Shown: positions 1 to 7,717, counted from the first letter of the stretch. The stretch is 34,262 nt of DNA from Rhizobacter sp. (GCF_018780185.1 NZ_JADMJX010000095.1:1-34262); one strand, 5' to 3'. The notes: a model not told the origin generated them from the letters alone. Made by a program: numbers and translations.

Positions 1-100
1 TGGCCGCAAGCGGTCCGCCGCGGACTTGACGTTCTCGCTTTACCGCTTCGCACAGGTGCTTGACGGCCTGGAAGCCGCCGATCACGCGGGCGAGGTGCAG
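1..100 (-). pseudogene. Decayed acyl-CoA dehydrogenase fragment
   Basis: On the minus strand, positions 100 to 38 read LHLARVIGGFQAVKHLCEAV. This resembles the RxIGxFQAxKHxCA core of acyl-CoA dehydrogenases, which lies about two thirds of the way into that family. In another frame, positions 36 to 1 read ENVKSAADRLRP, which resembles the segment that follows in the family (E-N-x-x-S-A-A), so a frameshift near position 37 is implied. Nothing dehydrogenase-like lies upstream of position 100, where the first 200 or so residues would have to be; a TetR gene begins there instead. I read this as a truncated, frameshifted remnant that continues past the left edge. The match is from motif memory only, and chance similarity is possible over so short a stretch. 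Confidence 0.4.
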
Positions 101-223
101 TTCGGGTCTGCATGCCGCGGTGTTGTGGGCCCGCGGTTCGGCGCTGCCGTGGCGGCTTGCCCCGGCCGCTGAACGGCGCTCACACCGGCGCAAGGCGCTG
201 CCGTGCCGCATCTTTCACGCGGC

Positions 224-251
224 TTGACATCGCCCGTTGGCCGCCTATCAT
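224..251 (+). promoter_or_regulatory. Sigma-70 promoter of the tetR/hydrolase operon
   Basis: TTGACA (224-229) and TATCAT (246-251) are separated by 16 bp. This is a near-consensus pair in an otherwise GC-rich intergenic region. The predicted transcription start is about 258, leaving a leader of about 25 nt before the ATG at 283. Confidence 0.7.
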
Positions 252-268
252 TTGAACACTCGTTTAAA
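251..268. promoter_or_regulatory. Palindromic operator for the TetR regulator
   Basis: TTTGAACACTCGTTTAAA is an inverted repeat with half-sites TTTRAAC and GTTYAAA around a 4-bp centre. It starts at the last base of the -10 box and covers the predicted transcription start. Binding here would block RNA polymerase, so autorepression of the downstream TetR gene is the simplest reading. Confidence 0.65.
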
Positions 269-282
269 CCACACGGTGAACC

Positions 283-993
283 ATGGCCCCGACTCCTGCG
301 GTTCGCAAGCCCCGCCCCGTGATATCGAGCCTGCACGACGGCGACGCCACCCAGACCCGCGAGCGCATCCTCGATGCCACGTTCCGTCGACTGGTGTCCG
401 AAGGCTATGCCGCACTGAGCGTGCGCGAGATCGCCAAGGACGCGGGCGTCAACCATGCGCTGATCAACTACCACTTCCGCAGCAAGGATCAGCTGGTGAT
501 CGACGTGCTCGATGCGGTGAACCAGCGGCTGCTGGCACGCCAGGCGTCGATGTATAGCGGTGGCGGTGGCTTTGCGCAGAAGTGGGCCGATGCGCGGCGT
601 TTCTACCAAGACGACCTCGCCTCGGGTTTTGTGCGTCTGCAGGCCGAGCTGTGGGCAGCCAGCCTGTCCAACCCCGGGTTGCGCGAGAAGTTCTTGCCGC
701 GCCTGCTGGCCTGGAAGAAGCTGGTGCTGGGTGCCGTGCGCGAGGCCGTTGCTGCGCTGCAGGCCGACGGCACGAAGTTGCCGCCACCGTTCACGCCCGA
801 CGTCATCGCCTGCTGGATCTCGGAGTTCTGGCTGGGCATGGAGTTCGCCGACCTGCTGGGCGTGAAAGAAGAGCAGGTCCAGCATCGCGCGGCACTCGAT
901 GCCGTTCAGTGGCTGCTGGAGTCGCTGGACGCCAAGGCCGCCAACGCCACAGGGGGCACCGAGCCCGCTGCCCGCCGAAGGAGCCGCCGATGA
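283..993 (+). CDS. TetR/AcrR-family transcriptional regulator
   Basis: The product has 236 residues. An N-terminal tail of about 22 residues precedes a TetR-type DNA-binding domain (about residues 23-72): the TRERILDATFRRLVSEGY helix, then ALSVREIAKDAGVNHALINYHF, the classical helix-turn-helix ending in the (I/L)xYHF signature. Residues 85-220 form a variable helical ligand-binding domain with no family I can name. The ATG at 283 lies right after the operator. The stop overlaps the next start (ATGA at 990-993), so regulator and hydrolase-glycosyltransferase are translationally coupled and probably co-repressed. The effector is unknown; the partner suggests a lipid, ester or glycoconjugate signal, which is inference. 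Confidence 0.93.
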   Translation: MAPTPAVRKPRPVISSLHDGDATQTRERILDATFRRLVSEGYAALSVREIAKDAGVNHALINYHFRSKDQLVIDVLDAVNQRLLARQASMYSGGGGFAQKWADARRFYQDDLASGFVRLQAELWAASLSNPGLREKFLPRLLAWKKLVLGAVREAVAALQADGTKLPPPFTPDVIACWISEFWLGMEFADLLGVKEEQVQHRAALDAVQWLLESLDAKAANATGGTEPAARRRSRR

Positions 994-3161
994 ACACACC
1001 CAACCGCCCTGTGCCCGAGCGGCTCGGCCTGCTCGCAGGCCCTTTGCCCGAGCCCGGTGCGGTGCCGGCTGCCGCGGCCTCGCCGTACGACACCGTGCAG
1101 CCCGTGCGCGAGGGGTTCATCGATCGCGACGGCGTGAAGATCTGGTACGCGGTGTGGGGTGACAGCGGCCCCTGGGTCGCCTTTGCGCCGCCGTTCCAGA
1201 TCGTGCACAGCCAGATGCTCAAGGGCGCGGTGCCCTACCTGTCGCGGCACTTCCGTGTTGTCACCACCGACGGCCGCGGGAACGGCCGCTCCGATCGGCC
1301 GATGGGGCAGGGCGCATACAGCTTCGACCATTTTTATGCCGACTTCGTGGCTGTGCTCGATGCGCTCGGTGTCGAGCGCGTGGCACTGGTCGGCATCTCG
1401 GCTGCGGCGCTGACCGTGCTGCGCCTGGCGGCCGAACAACCGCAGCGCGTGACGCATGTGGTCACGGCCGGCGGCTTTGCCGATTCGTTGCCAGACGGCG
1501 AGGCGCGCGCGCAGCGCCTGAAGCTGGAGGGCGAGTTGCTGAGCAGCGACTGGCCTGCCTATGTCGACTGGTTCATGGGCACCATCTTCAACGAGCCGCA
1601 TTCGACGAAGCCGTATGAAGACGGTGTGCATTACGCCTGGGCCACCAGCGCCGAATGGCTGAGCTGGTGTCGCAACGCGTGGCTCGGCAACGACGTGCGC
1701 GAGCTGGCGCGCCGCGTCAGCTGCCCGACGCTGGTGATCCATGGCGACGATGACCGGCGCGTGCCCTACGCCAAGGGCCAGGAGATCCATGCGCTGGTGC
1801 CGGGCTCGAAGATGCTCACCGTCGCCGGTGGCGGCCATGTCACGGCGGCGCGCGACCCGGTGCTCTTCAATCGCACGCTGCGCGCGTTCATCGCGGGCGC
1901 GCCGCGCCAGCGCACTTGGGTGCGCGCCATGAAGCGCCCACGCCGCGCGCTGTTCATCTCCAGCCCCATCGGCCTGGGCCACGTGCAGCGCGACCTGGCC
2001 ATCGCGCGAGAGCTGCGCAAGTTGCAGCCTGATCTGGCGATCGACTGGTTCACCGTCGATCCGGCTGGGCGTTACCTCGAGCGTGAAGGCGAACGCCTGC
2101 ACCCGATCACGCAGCGCCTGGCCAACGAGAGCCGCCACTTCGAGCAGGTGGCCGGCGAACACGACCTGTCGGCCTTCTTCGCCTTGCGCACGATGGACGA
2201 GATCATGAGCCACAACTTCATGACCTTCGTCGACCTGATGGAGGCCGAGCACTACGACATCGTGATCGGCGACGAGGCCTGGGATGTGGACTACCACTAC
2301 CACGAGAACCCGGAGCTCAAGCGCCAGCCCTACGTCTTCCTCACCGACTTCGTCGGCTGCCTGCCGATGGAAGAAGGCAACGAGCGTGAAGCCGCCCTGT
2401 GCGCCGACCGCAATGCCGACGACATCGAACACGTGGCTCGCTACCCCTACCTGCGAGATGCCGCCATCTTCGTCGGCAACCGCGAAGACGTGACCGAGCG
2501 CCCCTTCGGCCCCGGCTTGCCCGGCATCCGCGACTGGACCGACCGGAATTTCTGCTACTGCGGCTACTGCCTGCCCTTCGATCCGGCCGCACTGGCCGAC
2601 ACCGAGCGGTTGCGCGAGCGGCACGGCTACCGCAGCGACGAGAAGATCGCCATCGCTGCAGTGGGCGGCACGGCCACCGGCGGGCACCTGCTGCACAACA
2701 TCGCGGCGGCGTTCCCGCGCATGAAGCGCGAGCTGCCCGAGCTGCGCCTGATCCTCGTCACCGGCCCGCGCCTGTCGACCGACGCGTTCGAGCCGCAGCC
2801 CGGGCTGGAGGTGCGGCCCTACGTGCACAACCTGTACGAACACCTGGCCTGCTGCGACTTGGCGCTGGTGCAAGGCGGGCTGTCGACCACGATGGAGCTG
2901 GTGGCCACGCGCCGGCCCTTCCTGAGCTTTCCGCTGCAGCGCCACTTCGAACAATGCGTGCACGTGCGCCAGCGCCTGGCCAACTACGCCGCCGACCGCT
3001 CGATGGACTATGCGGCGACGCTGGACCCAGCCCAGCTGGCCCGGCGCGCGCTGGCCGCGATGCACGAGCCCGTGCGCTACCGGCCGGTTGAAACCGACGG
3101 CGCGGCGCGCGCCGCACTGCGCATTGCGCAGGTGCTGGAGAACCGCGGGTGGGCGCGATGA
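990..3161 (+). CDS. Fused alpha/beta hydrolase - glycosyltransferase
   Basis: One uninterrupted reading frame of 723 residues holds two enzyme-like domains. Residues about 35-300 are an alpha/beta hydrolase: an oxyanion-region strand, a GIS137AA nucleophile elbow (GxSxA instead of GxSxG), candidate acid residues in HGDDD (253-255) and His283 in GGGH. Residues 314-723 are a UGT/MurG-like GT-B glycosyltransferase: the N-lobe starts RALFISSPIGLGHVQRDLA and the donor-site motif is QGGLSTTMEL (628-637). No signal peptide or membrane segment is seen, so a cytosolic enzyme is expected. Met314 sits at the domain junction and could serve as an internal start. A single bifunctional protein could cleave an ester and glycosylate the product or the same substrate; that is inference, and substrates are unknown. 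The start at 990 is chosen because ATG overlaps the tetR stop. Confidence 0.88.
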   Translation: MNTPNRPVPERLGLLAGPLPEPGAVPAAAASPYDTVQPVREGFIDRDGVKIWYAVWGDSGPWVAFAPPFQIVHSQMLKGAVPYLSRHFRVVTTDGRGNGRSDRPMGQGAYSFDHFYADFVAVLDALGVERVALVGISAAALTVLRLAAEQPQRVTHVVTAGGFADSLPDGEARAQRLKLEGELLSSDWPAYVDWFMGTIFNEPHSTKPYEDGVHYAWATSAEWLSWCRNAWLGNDVRELARRVSCPTLVIHGDDDRRVPYAKGQEIHALVPGSKMLTVAGGGHVTAARDPVLFNRTLRAFIAGAPRQRTWVRAMKRPRRALFISSPIGLGHVQRDLAIARELRKLQPDLAIDWFTVDPAGRYLEREGERLHPITQRLANESRHFEQVAGEHDLSAFFALRTMDEIMSHNFMTFVDLMEAEHYDIVIGDEAWDVDYHYHENPELKRQPYVFLTDFVGCLPMEEGNEREAALCADRNADDIEHVARYPYLRDAAIFVGNREDVTERPFGPGLPGIRDWTDRNFCYCGYCLPFDPAALADTERLRERHGYRSDEKIAIAAVGGTATGGHLLHNIAAAFPRMKRELPELRLILVTGPRLSTDAFEPQPGLEVRPYVHNLYEHLACCDLALVQGGLSTTMELVATRRPFLSFPLQRHFEQCVHVRQRLANYAADRSMDYAATLDPAQLARRALAAMHEPVRYRPVETDGAARAALRIAQVLENRGWAR

Positions 3162-3356
3162 AAACGCAGGCCGACACCGTCGCACCGCGCCGCTGCGCGC
3201 TCGAACAAGCCGCGGTCTGCCGCCCGCCGTGCAGTCCACCGGGCGGCGAGGTGCCGTAGCGCAGCCGGGCCGGCCCGCAATTGCGCACTGCGTGGTTGCG
3301 AGGCGGGCCACTGACCCGACTCGTCACCTCCCCAGTCATTCAGCCGGAGACACATC

Positions 3357-4115
3357 ATGGCAATCCTCGCCGCTCTCTATGGATTGGTGGTCTACCTCTT
3401 CTTCCTCGCCACCTTCGTCTACGCCATCGGCTTTGTCGGCAACCTGCCGCTGCTGCCCAAGACCATCGACAGTGGCGCCGCCGCGCCGCTCGCCGAAACG
3501 CTGGCCGTCAATCTCGGGCTGCTGGGGCTGTTTGCCGTACAGCACAGCGTCATGGCGCGGCGTGGCTTCAAGCGTTGGTGGACAAAGGTGATTCCCGAAT
3601 CGGTGGAACGCAGCACGTATGTGCTCGCGGCCACCGCCGCGCTCGCGCTGCTTCTCTGGCAATGGCGGCCCATCGCCGAGCCCGTGCTGTGGTCCGTGAG
3701 CGACCCCGTTGCCCGCTTCGCCTTGCATGGCGTGTTCTGGCTGGGCTGGGGCGTGCTTCTGATCAGCACCTTCTTGATCAATCACTTCGAGCTCTTCGGT
3801 CTGCGCCAGGTGTGGGCCCACCTGCGCGGCCAGGCGCTGCCGACCCCCACGTTCCACACGCCGCTGTTCTACCGGTATGTTCGGCACCCGATCTACCTCG
3901 GCTTCGTGCTCGCGTTTTGGGCCACACCGCAGATGAGCGCAGGCCACCTGCTCTTTGCCGCAGCCTGCACGGGCTACATCCTGATCGGTATCTGGTTCGA
4001 GGAGCGCGACCTCATCGCGCAGTTCGGCGAACGCTATCGGCTGTATCGCAAGCAGGTGGGCATGCTGGTGCCAAAGCTCGGTGCACGCGACCGCCAGGGG
4101 CCCGCGCGGCCTTGA
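3357..4115 (+). CDS. mddA: Methanethiol S-methyltransferase-like membrane protein
   Basis: This 252-residue integral membrane protein belongs to the NnrU/isoprenylcysteine-methyltransferase-like group and most resembles MddA, which methylates methanethiol to dimethyl sulfide with SAM. Hydrophobic segments lie at about 5-28, 48-65, 88-102, 123-142 and 180-213. The family hallmarks are STFLINHFELFGLRQVW (137-153), YVRHPIYLGF (174-183) followed by AFWATP, and FEERDL (214-219) near the C-terminus, which form the SAM-binding end. A good Shine-Dalgarno GGAGA (3346-3350) precedes the ATG. The gene is separated by 195 bp from the TetR operon and converges on the SAM methyltransferase at 4183. The family call is firm; methanethiol as substrate is inferred from similarity. 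Confidence 0.8.
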   Translation: MAILAALYGLVVYLFFLATFVYAIGFVGNLPLLPKTIDSGAAAPLAETLAVNLGLLGLFAVQHSVMARRGFKRWWTKVIPESVERSTYVLAATAALALLLWQWRPIAEPVLWSVSDPVARFALHGVFWLGWGVLLISTFLINHFELFGLRQVWAHLRGQALPTPTFHTPLFYRYVRHPIYLGFVLAFWATPQMSAGHLLFAAACTGYILIGIWFEERDLIAQFGERYRLYRKQVGMLVPKLGARDRQGPARP

Positions 4116-4131
4116 TCACGCACCGAGCGAC

Positions 4132-4181
4132 GCCGCTGCCGTGGGCCTGTTTCGGCGGGCCCGGGCTACTGCTCCAGCGGC
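4132..4181. terminator. Hairpin between convergent genes
   Basis: GCCGCTG (4132-4138) pairs with CAGCGGC (4175-4181), and inside it GGGCC (4143-4147) can pair with GGCCC (4158-4162). It lies exactly between two convergent genes ending at 4115 and 4183. There is no T-tract, so termination in both directions is inferred from position and pairing only. Confidence 0.4.
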
Positions 4182-4182
4182 A

Positions 4183-5067
4183 TCACACCGTTCCCACGCC
4201 AACCAGCATCTCGCACGGGCCGATGAAGCCTTCCTTCGTTTCGAACGCGGCCAGCGCTGCCTCGATGTCATGCCAGACCTGCGCACGTTGATGCTCATCG
4301 AGTGCGGACATCATCTGGTGCAGCGCGCCAAAAGACTCGCGCTCGAAGCGCACACACTCTTTCGCACTGGGCAGCTTCACCGGTGAGGGGACACGGCGGA
4401 CCGCAATGTCCTTGAATCCCGCCTTGGCGAAGGTGGCCTCGAGGGCGCCTTCACCGCCGAGGGAGAACGGGCCCGGCTGTCCAGGCAGCGGTGCCGGAAG
4501 CTTGGCACGCTCGCGGATGATCTTCACGGGGATCGAGAAGAAGCCATTGCGCTCGGGCGTCGAATAGACGATCGCCGCGACGCGCCCGCCTGGCTTGAGC
4601 GCGTGCTTCATGCCCGCCAGTGCGCGCTGCTGGTCGGGAAAGTAGATGAGCCCGACGCGGCTGATCGCGACGTCGAACGAAGCCGCCGGCAAGCTCGTGA
4701 GCGCCTCGCCATCGATCTCCCGCGTCGCGACGATGCTGCCGAGGCCGGCGGCCTGCGCGTCGCGCTCGGCATGGGCCAACAGAGCCGGCGCAATATCTGT
4801 GGCGAGCACGTGGCCGCCGGCACCGACGCGGCGAGCCGCCGCCAGGGACTGTTCGCCAGCCCCTGCGGCGACGTCGAGAACGCGGCACCCCGGGCCAACG
4901 CGCGCCATTTCGAACATCGCCTCGGTGGCATCGCCCAGCCAGCTGCCGATGAACGGGCCCCACTGGTGCCATGCCTCGGCGGCGCTCTGCCATTGGGCGC
5001 GGGTTGTGGACTTGAACTTCTCAGCGTCGAAAGTGGCCGGCGCGGCGGCTTGCAGTACGGTGTTCAT
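4183..5067 (-). CDS. Class I SAM-dependent methyltransferase
   Basis: The product has 294 residues. Motif I is RVLDVAAGAGEQ (62-73), the acidic ribose-binding end follows in LATDIAPALL, and SFDVAISRVGLIYFPD is the post-II/motif IV region of the UbiE/COQ5-like methyltransferase_11 fold. The N-terminus has a W-rich helix (AQWQSAAEAWHQWGPF) common in family members that act on small or lipid-like acceptors. The ATG at 5067 is supported by AGGAGA eight bases upstream on the minus strand; reading further upstream has no coding character. It is divergent from the HxlR-type regulator with 174 bp between the starts, so it is the likely target of that regulator. The acceptor is unknown. Confidence 0.9.
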   Translation of the reverse strand: MNTVLQAAAPATFDAEKFKSTTRAQWQSAAEAWHQWGPFIGSWLGDATEAMFEMARVGPGCRVLDVAAGAGEQSLAAARRVGAGGHVLATDIAPALLAHAERDAQAAGLGSIVATREIDGEALTSLPAASFDVAISRVGLIYFPDQQRALAGMKHALKPGGRVAAIVYSTPERNGFFSIPVKIIRERAKLPAPLPGQPGPFSLGGEGALEATFAKAGFKDIAVRRVPSPVKLPSAKECVRFERESFGALHQMMSALDEHQRAQVWHDIEAALAAFETKEGFIGPCEMLVGVGTV

Positions 5068-5143
5068 CGCGTGTCTCCTGTCATCAAGGGCCGCCGGGTA
5101 TCGACGGCTGAGGAGACTGTCGTTCCAAACGGGTGGCAGGGCC

Positions 5144-5207
5144 AGTCCAGAAATTGCACCTGCCCAGACGCACGCCATCCATCGGGTGGCGGTACAGAAT
5201 CTGGACT
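5144..5207. promoter_or_regulatory. Paired inverted repeat in divergent intergenic region
   Basis: AGTCCAGA (5144-5151) and TCTGGACT (5200-5207) are perfect 8-bp inverted repeats. Allowing one mismatch, the match extends to GCnAGTCCAGA (10 of 11). They lie between the methyltransferase and hxlR-type starts, one closer to each gene. They are candidate sites for the adjacent regulator. Confidence 0.4.
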
Positions 5208-5241
5208 CGCCTGCGGACATCGCATCCTGTACGCTCGGACC

Positions 5242-5940
5242 ATGATCGACTATGGCCAGTTCTGCACGGTCGCCCGCGGCGCCGAGGTGTTCGGTGAGCG
5301 TTGGACACCACTCGTCGTGCGCGAGCTGCTCTGCGGAAGCACACGCTTCAACGACATTCGCCGCGGGGTGCCGCGCATGTCGGCATCGCTGCTGACGCAG
5401 CGGTTGCGCAAGCTCGAGGAGATCGGCGTCCTCAAACGCGTCGTTGGCGCGGCTGGCGGTTCTGCTGAATACCATTTGACCGGCGCCGGCGAGGAGCTGC
5501 GCCCCATCGTCATGGCGCTCGGCGAATGGGGTGCGCGCTGGATCGGTAGCCGCCTCAAGCACGGTCAACTCGACGCGGGCTTCCTGATGTGGGACATCCG
5601 CCGCTTCGTGAAGCTCGACGAGTTTCCGGGCGACCGTTCGGTGCTCATCCAGTTCCGCTTCACCGACGCGCCCGCTGGCGAGCGCCGCTGGTGGTTGATC
5701 GTCGAGAGCGGCAGTTCCGATCTGTGCCGCGACGACCCGGGGCCAGAACCCACCTTGGTGGTCGAATCGACCGTGCTGGCGCTGACCGAAATCTGGAGCG
5801 GCGACCGCGATGCCCTCGAAGCCGTGGAAAGCCGTGCGGTCCGCGTGCGCGGTGGGGCGCGCGATACCCGCGACCTGTGGCGCTGGCTCGGGCGCAGCGC
5901 ATTCGCCGAGACACGGGAAGCGTCCCGCAAGGCAAGGTAA
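5242..5940 (+). CDS. HxlR-type winged-helix regulator with SCP2-like C-terminus
   Basis: The product has 232 residues. Residues about 8-95 are an HxlR/MarR-like winged helix: CTVARGAEVFGERWTPLVVR with the early Cys typical of HxlR, then RFNDIRRGVPRMSASLLTQR and RKLEEIGVLKR as the recognition helix and wing, ending in YHLTGAGEEL. Residues about 110-228 are longer than in plain HxlR proteins and look like an SCP2-type lipid-binding fold (ESTVLALTEIWSGDRDALEA followed by a VRGGARDTRDLWRWL segment). This suggests sensing of a hydrophobic ligand, which is inference. It is divergent from the SAM methyltransferase. The ATG at 5242 gives the standard HxlR N-terminus; the open frame extends upstream without family character. 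Confidence 0.88.
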   Translation: MIDYGQFCTVARGAEVFGERWTPLVVRELLCGSTRFNDIRRGVPRMSASLLTQRLRKLEEIGVLKRVVGAAGGSAEYHLTGAGEELRPIVMALGEWGARWIGSRLKHGQLDAGFLMWDIRRFVKLDEFPGDRSVLIQFRFTDAPAGERRWWLIVESGSSDLCRDDPGPEPTLVVESTVLALTEIWSGDRDALEAVESRAVRVRGGARDTRDLWRWLGRSAFAETREASRKAR

Positions 5941-6068
5941 AGATCGCGGTAGCGCGTGTGAGAGCGCGCCGGTGGCAGAAGCCTGCGCCTGGCTCGCAAC
6001 GAGCCGGCGAGGCGTTCATTTGGTGTGCACAAGGTACGTCTTCGTGCCCGACCCCCTACACTGCACCG

Positions 6069-6524
6069 ATGACTGGAGCGCGAGACATCGATACGTTCAA
6101 GGCCAAACTCGCTTCAGCGGGCGTGGACACTGCACTCGCATTCCTCAATGCCGGTGTTGCACATCGGTACTCGGCGGTGTACCGGCTCGACGGCAACACG
6201 CTGAAGAATGTGCTGCTGCATGACAAGGCGGGTGAGGTTCGTCCGGCATTTCTGGCCGAGGTGCCTTTCGAGACCAGCTTTTGTCAGTTCGTCATCCGCG
6301 ACGGGCTGTTCCAGACCAGCGATTCCGCGAGCGATCGCCGCCTGGATGGTCACCCCTACCAAGGCGTCATGGTGAGCTATCACGGTGTGCCGATCCTCGC
6401 GCACGGAGAGATCTGGGGCACCTTGTGCCACTTCGATGTCGCGGTGCAGGCACTCACGGATGAAGAGTTCGACCTGCTGCGTAACGCCGCTGCCGTCACA
6501 CCGGGTTTCGTGACCGCGAGCTGA
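6069..6524 (+). CDS. Stand-alone GAF-domain protein
   Basis: This 151-residue protein is almost entirely one GAF domain. It starts with a helix (DTFKAKLASAGVDTALAFLN), then VAHRYSAVYRLDG. The core VPFETSFCQFVIRDGLFQTSD is the GAF segment that also appears in phytochrome-like and kinase GAF domains, and HGEIWGTLCHFDV is the last strand pair. No output domain is attached, so it would act as a ligand or redox sensor for a partner or as a small-molecule binder. The ATG at 6069 is the first start that gives a complete domain; no strong ribosome-binding site is visible. It is 128 bp downstream of the HxlR-type gene and may or may not be co-transcribed with it. Confidence 0.8.
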   Translation: MTGARDIDTFKAKLASAGVDTALAFLNAGVAHRYSAVYRLDGNTLKNVLLHDKAGEVRPAFLAEVPFETSFCQFVIRDGLFQTSDSASDRRLDGHPYQGVMVSYHGVPILAHGEIWGTLCHFDVAVQALTDEEFDLLRNAAAVTPGFVTAS

Positions 6525-6688
6525 ACTGCCACAAGGCTGACAGCCTCAGGCCACCGCTCTTGGCCGACTGCGGCCTCACGCTCGGTGAAGTTGACGGGTG
6601 GTAGTCGTTGCTTGGCCTGCCCGAGGCAAGATGCGCGCTTGGCTCCCAACAACCACGCCTTGCATGAGGCCGTCGGCCAATTGATGAC

Positions 6689-7687
6689 ATGACACCCACC
6701 CGCCTTGCCCCGAACGCATCTCGCTACAGGCCGGAAGATTCGTCGGGCTTCTACGAGAGCTACTTTCAGCGCGCCAACCACCCGACGCGGCCTCTGGCCT
6801 TCTGGATTCGCTACACCGTCTTGCGCACTCAAGCGCGGCCCGATGAGGCGTGCGGTGAGCTGTGGGCAATCTATTTCGATGGTGAGAGCCAACGCATCGC
6901 CGCGGTGAAGCAGGTGGTTCCGGTCTCGGAATGCAAGTTCTCCCACACCCAACTGGGCGTGCGCATCGGCGGCGCAACGCTGGCGGACGGCGCACTGCAG
7001 GGCCACGCATCGTCGCCATCTCACACGCTCCAATGGGATCTGCGCTATGCGGGCCACGAGCCACCCCTGTTGTTGCTGCCCGAGGCGCTGTATGAGCGCG
7101 GGTTCCCCAAAGCCAAGGTCCTGGTGGGGAGTCCCAACGCCGTCTACACCGGGACCCTCTTCGTCGATGGCCACCCGATCGAGATCGACGGTTGGAGGGG
7201 CAGCCAGAACCACAACTGGGGCAGCCGGCACACCGATCGCTACGCCTGGGGTCAGGTCGCGGGCTTCGACAACGCGCCGGACTCCTTCCTGGAGTGCGCC
7301 ACCGCCCAGGTGAAGCTCGGCCCCTTCTGGAGCCCTCGCATGACCTTTGTCGTGCTGCGCGACCAGGGGCAGGAGATGGCGCTGAACGGGCTCTGGCAGG
7401 CCTATCGCTCGTCCGGCGTGTTTGATTTTTTCACCTGGGCGATTGATGCGAAGGGCCCTCACGCCCGTGTGCATGGCCGCATTCATGCGCCCGCCTCGGC
7501 CTTTGTCGGCTTGAGCTATCAGAACCCGCCCGGCGGTGCGAAGACCTGCCTCAACACCAAGCTGGCCAGTGCAGAAATCACCGTGGAGCGCCCTGGGCAA
7601 CCCGCACGAACCTTGAAGACTGCGCATCGGGCTGCGTTCGAGATCCTGACGGACCGGGCAGATCACGGCGTGGCCGTGGTCGCTTGA
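6689..7687 (+). CDS. AttH/CrtC-like lipocalin-fold protein
   Basis: The product has 332 residues and no signal peptide or membrane segment. The stretch EIDGWRGSQNHNWGSRHTD (165-183) carries the (G/H)-H-N-W-G motif seen in the AttH / hydroxyneurosporene hydratase (CrtC) / tocopherol-cyclase-like superfamily, a double calycin (lipocalin) fold that handles lipophilic substrates. The rest alternates short beta strands, as expected: residues about 20-165 for the first barrel and 185-330 for the second. No carotenoid or tocopherol genes are nearby, so a terpenoid role is not indicated; it could be a hydratase or a lipid-binding protein. It is isolated, with 164 bp before it and 220 bp after it. The start is the first ATG of the frame. 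Confidence 0.7.
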   Translation: MTPTRLAPNASRYRPEDSSGFYESYFQRANHPTRPLAFWIRYTVLRTQARPDEACGELWAIYFDGESQRIAAVKQVVPVSECKFSHTQLGVRIGGATLADGALQGHASSPSHTLQWDLRYAGHEPPLLLLPEALYERGFPKAKVLVGSPNAVYTGTLFVDGHPIEIDGWRGSQNHNWGSRHTDRYAWGQVAGFDNAPDSFLECATAQVKLGPFWSPRMTFVVLRDQGQEMALNGLWQAYRSSGVFDFFTWAIDAKGPHARVHGRIHAPASAFVGLSYQNPPGGAKTCLNTKLASAEITVERPGQPARTLKTAHRAAFEILTDRADHGVAVVA

Positions 7688-7717
7688 CGGCCTCGGCTCC
7701 CGATTGCGGTATGCCTG

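Noticed and set aside
2-169. Plus-strand open frame running in from the left edge
   Set aside because: No recognisable similarity; the same bases on the minus strand match acyl-CoA dehydrogenase motifs better.
3158-3259. 33-codon open frame overlapping the hydrolase-glycosyltransferase stop (ATGA), reading MKTQADTVAPRRC...
   Set aside because: Coupled start but no signal, domain or coding bias; too short to support without conservation data. The rest of 3162-3356 shows nothing else.
906-3311. Long minus-strand open frame (801 codons) opposite the hydrolase-glycosyltransferase gene
   Set aside because: Its sequence has no recognisable family and low-complexity composition; it mirrors a real gene whose codon bias keeps the opposite frame free of stops.
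5192-5232. GTACAG and CTGTAC inverted hexamers upstream of the HxlR-type gene
   Set aside because: Six bases 29 bp apart is easily chance; the AGTCCAGA pair is a better operator candidate.
5991-6005. Small hairpin GGCTCG-CAA-CGAGCC after the HxlR-type gene
   Set aside because: Only 6 bp and no T-tract; expected by chance in such GC-rich DNA, so not called a terminator.
6611-6630. Imperfect hairpin CTTGGCCT...AGGCAAG upstream of the AttH/CrtC-like gene
   Set aside because: Bulged 7-bp stem, no T-tract and no clear link to either neighbour.
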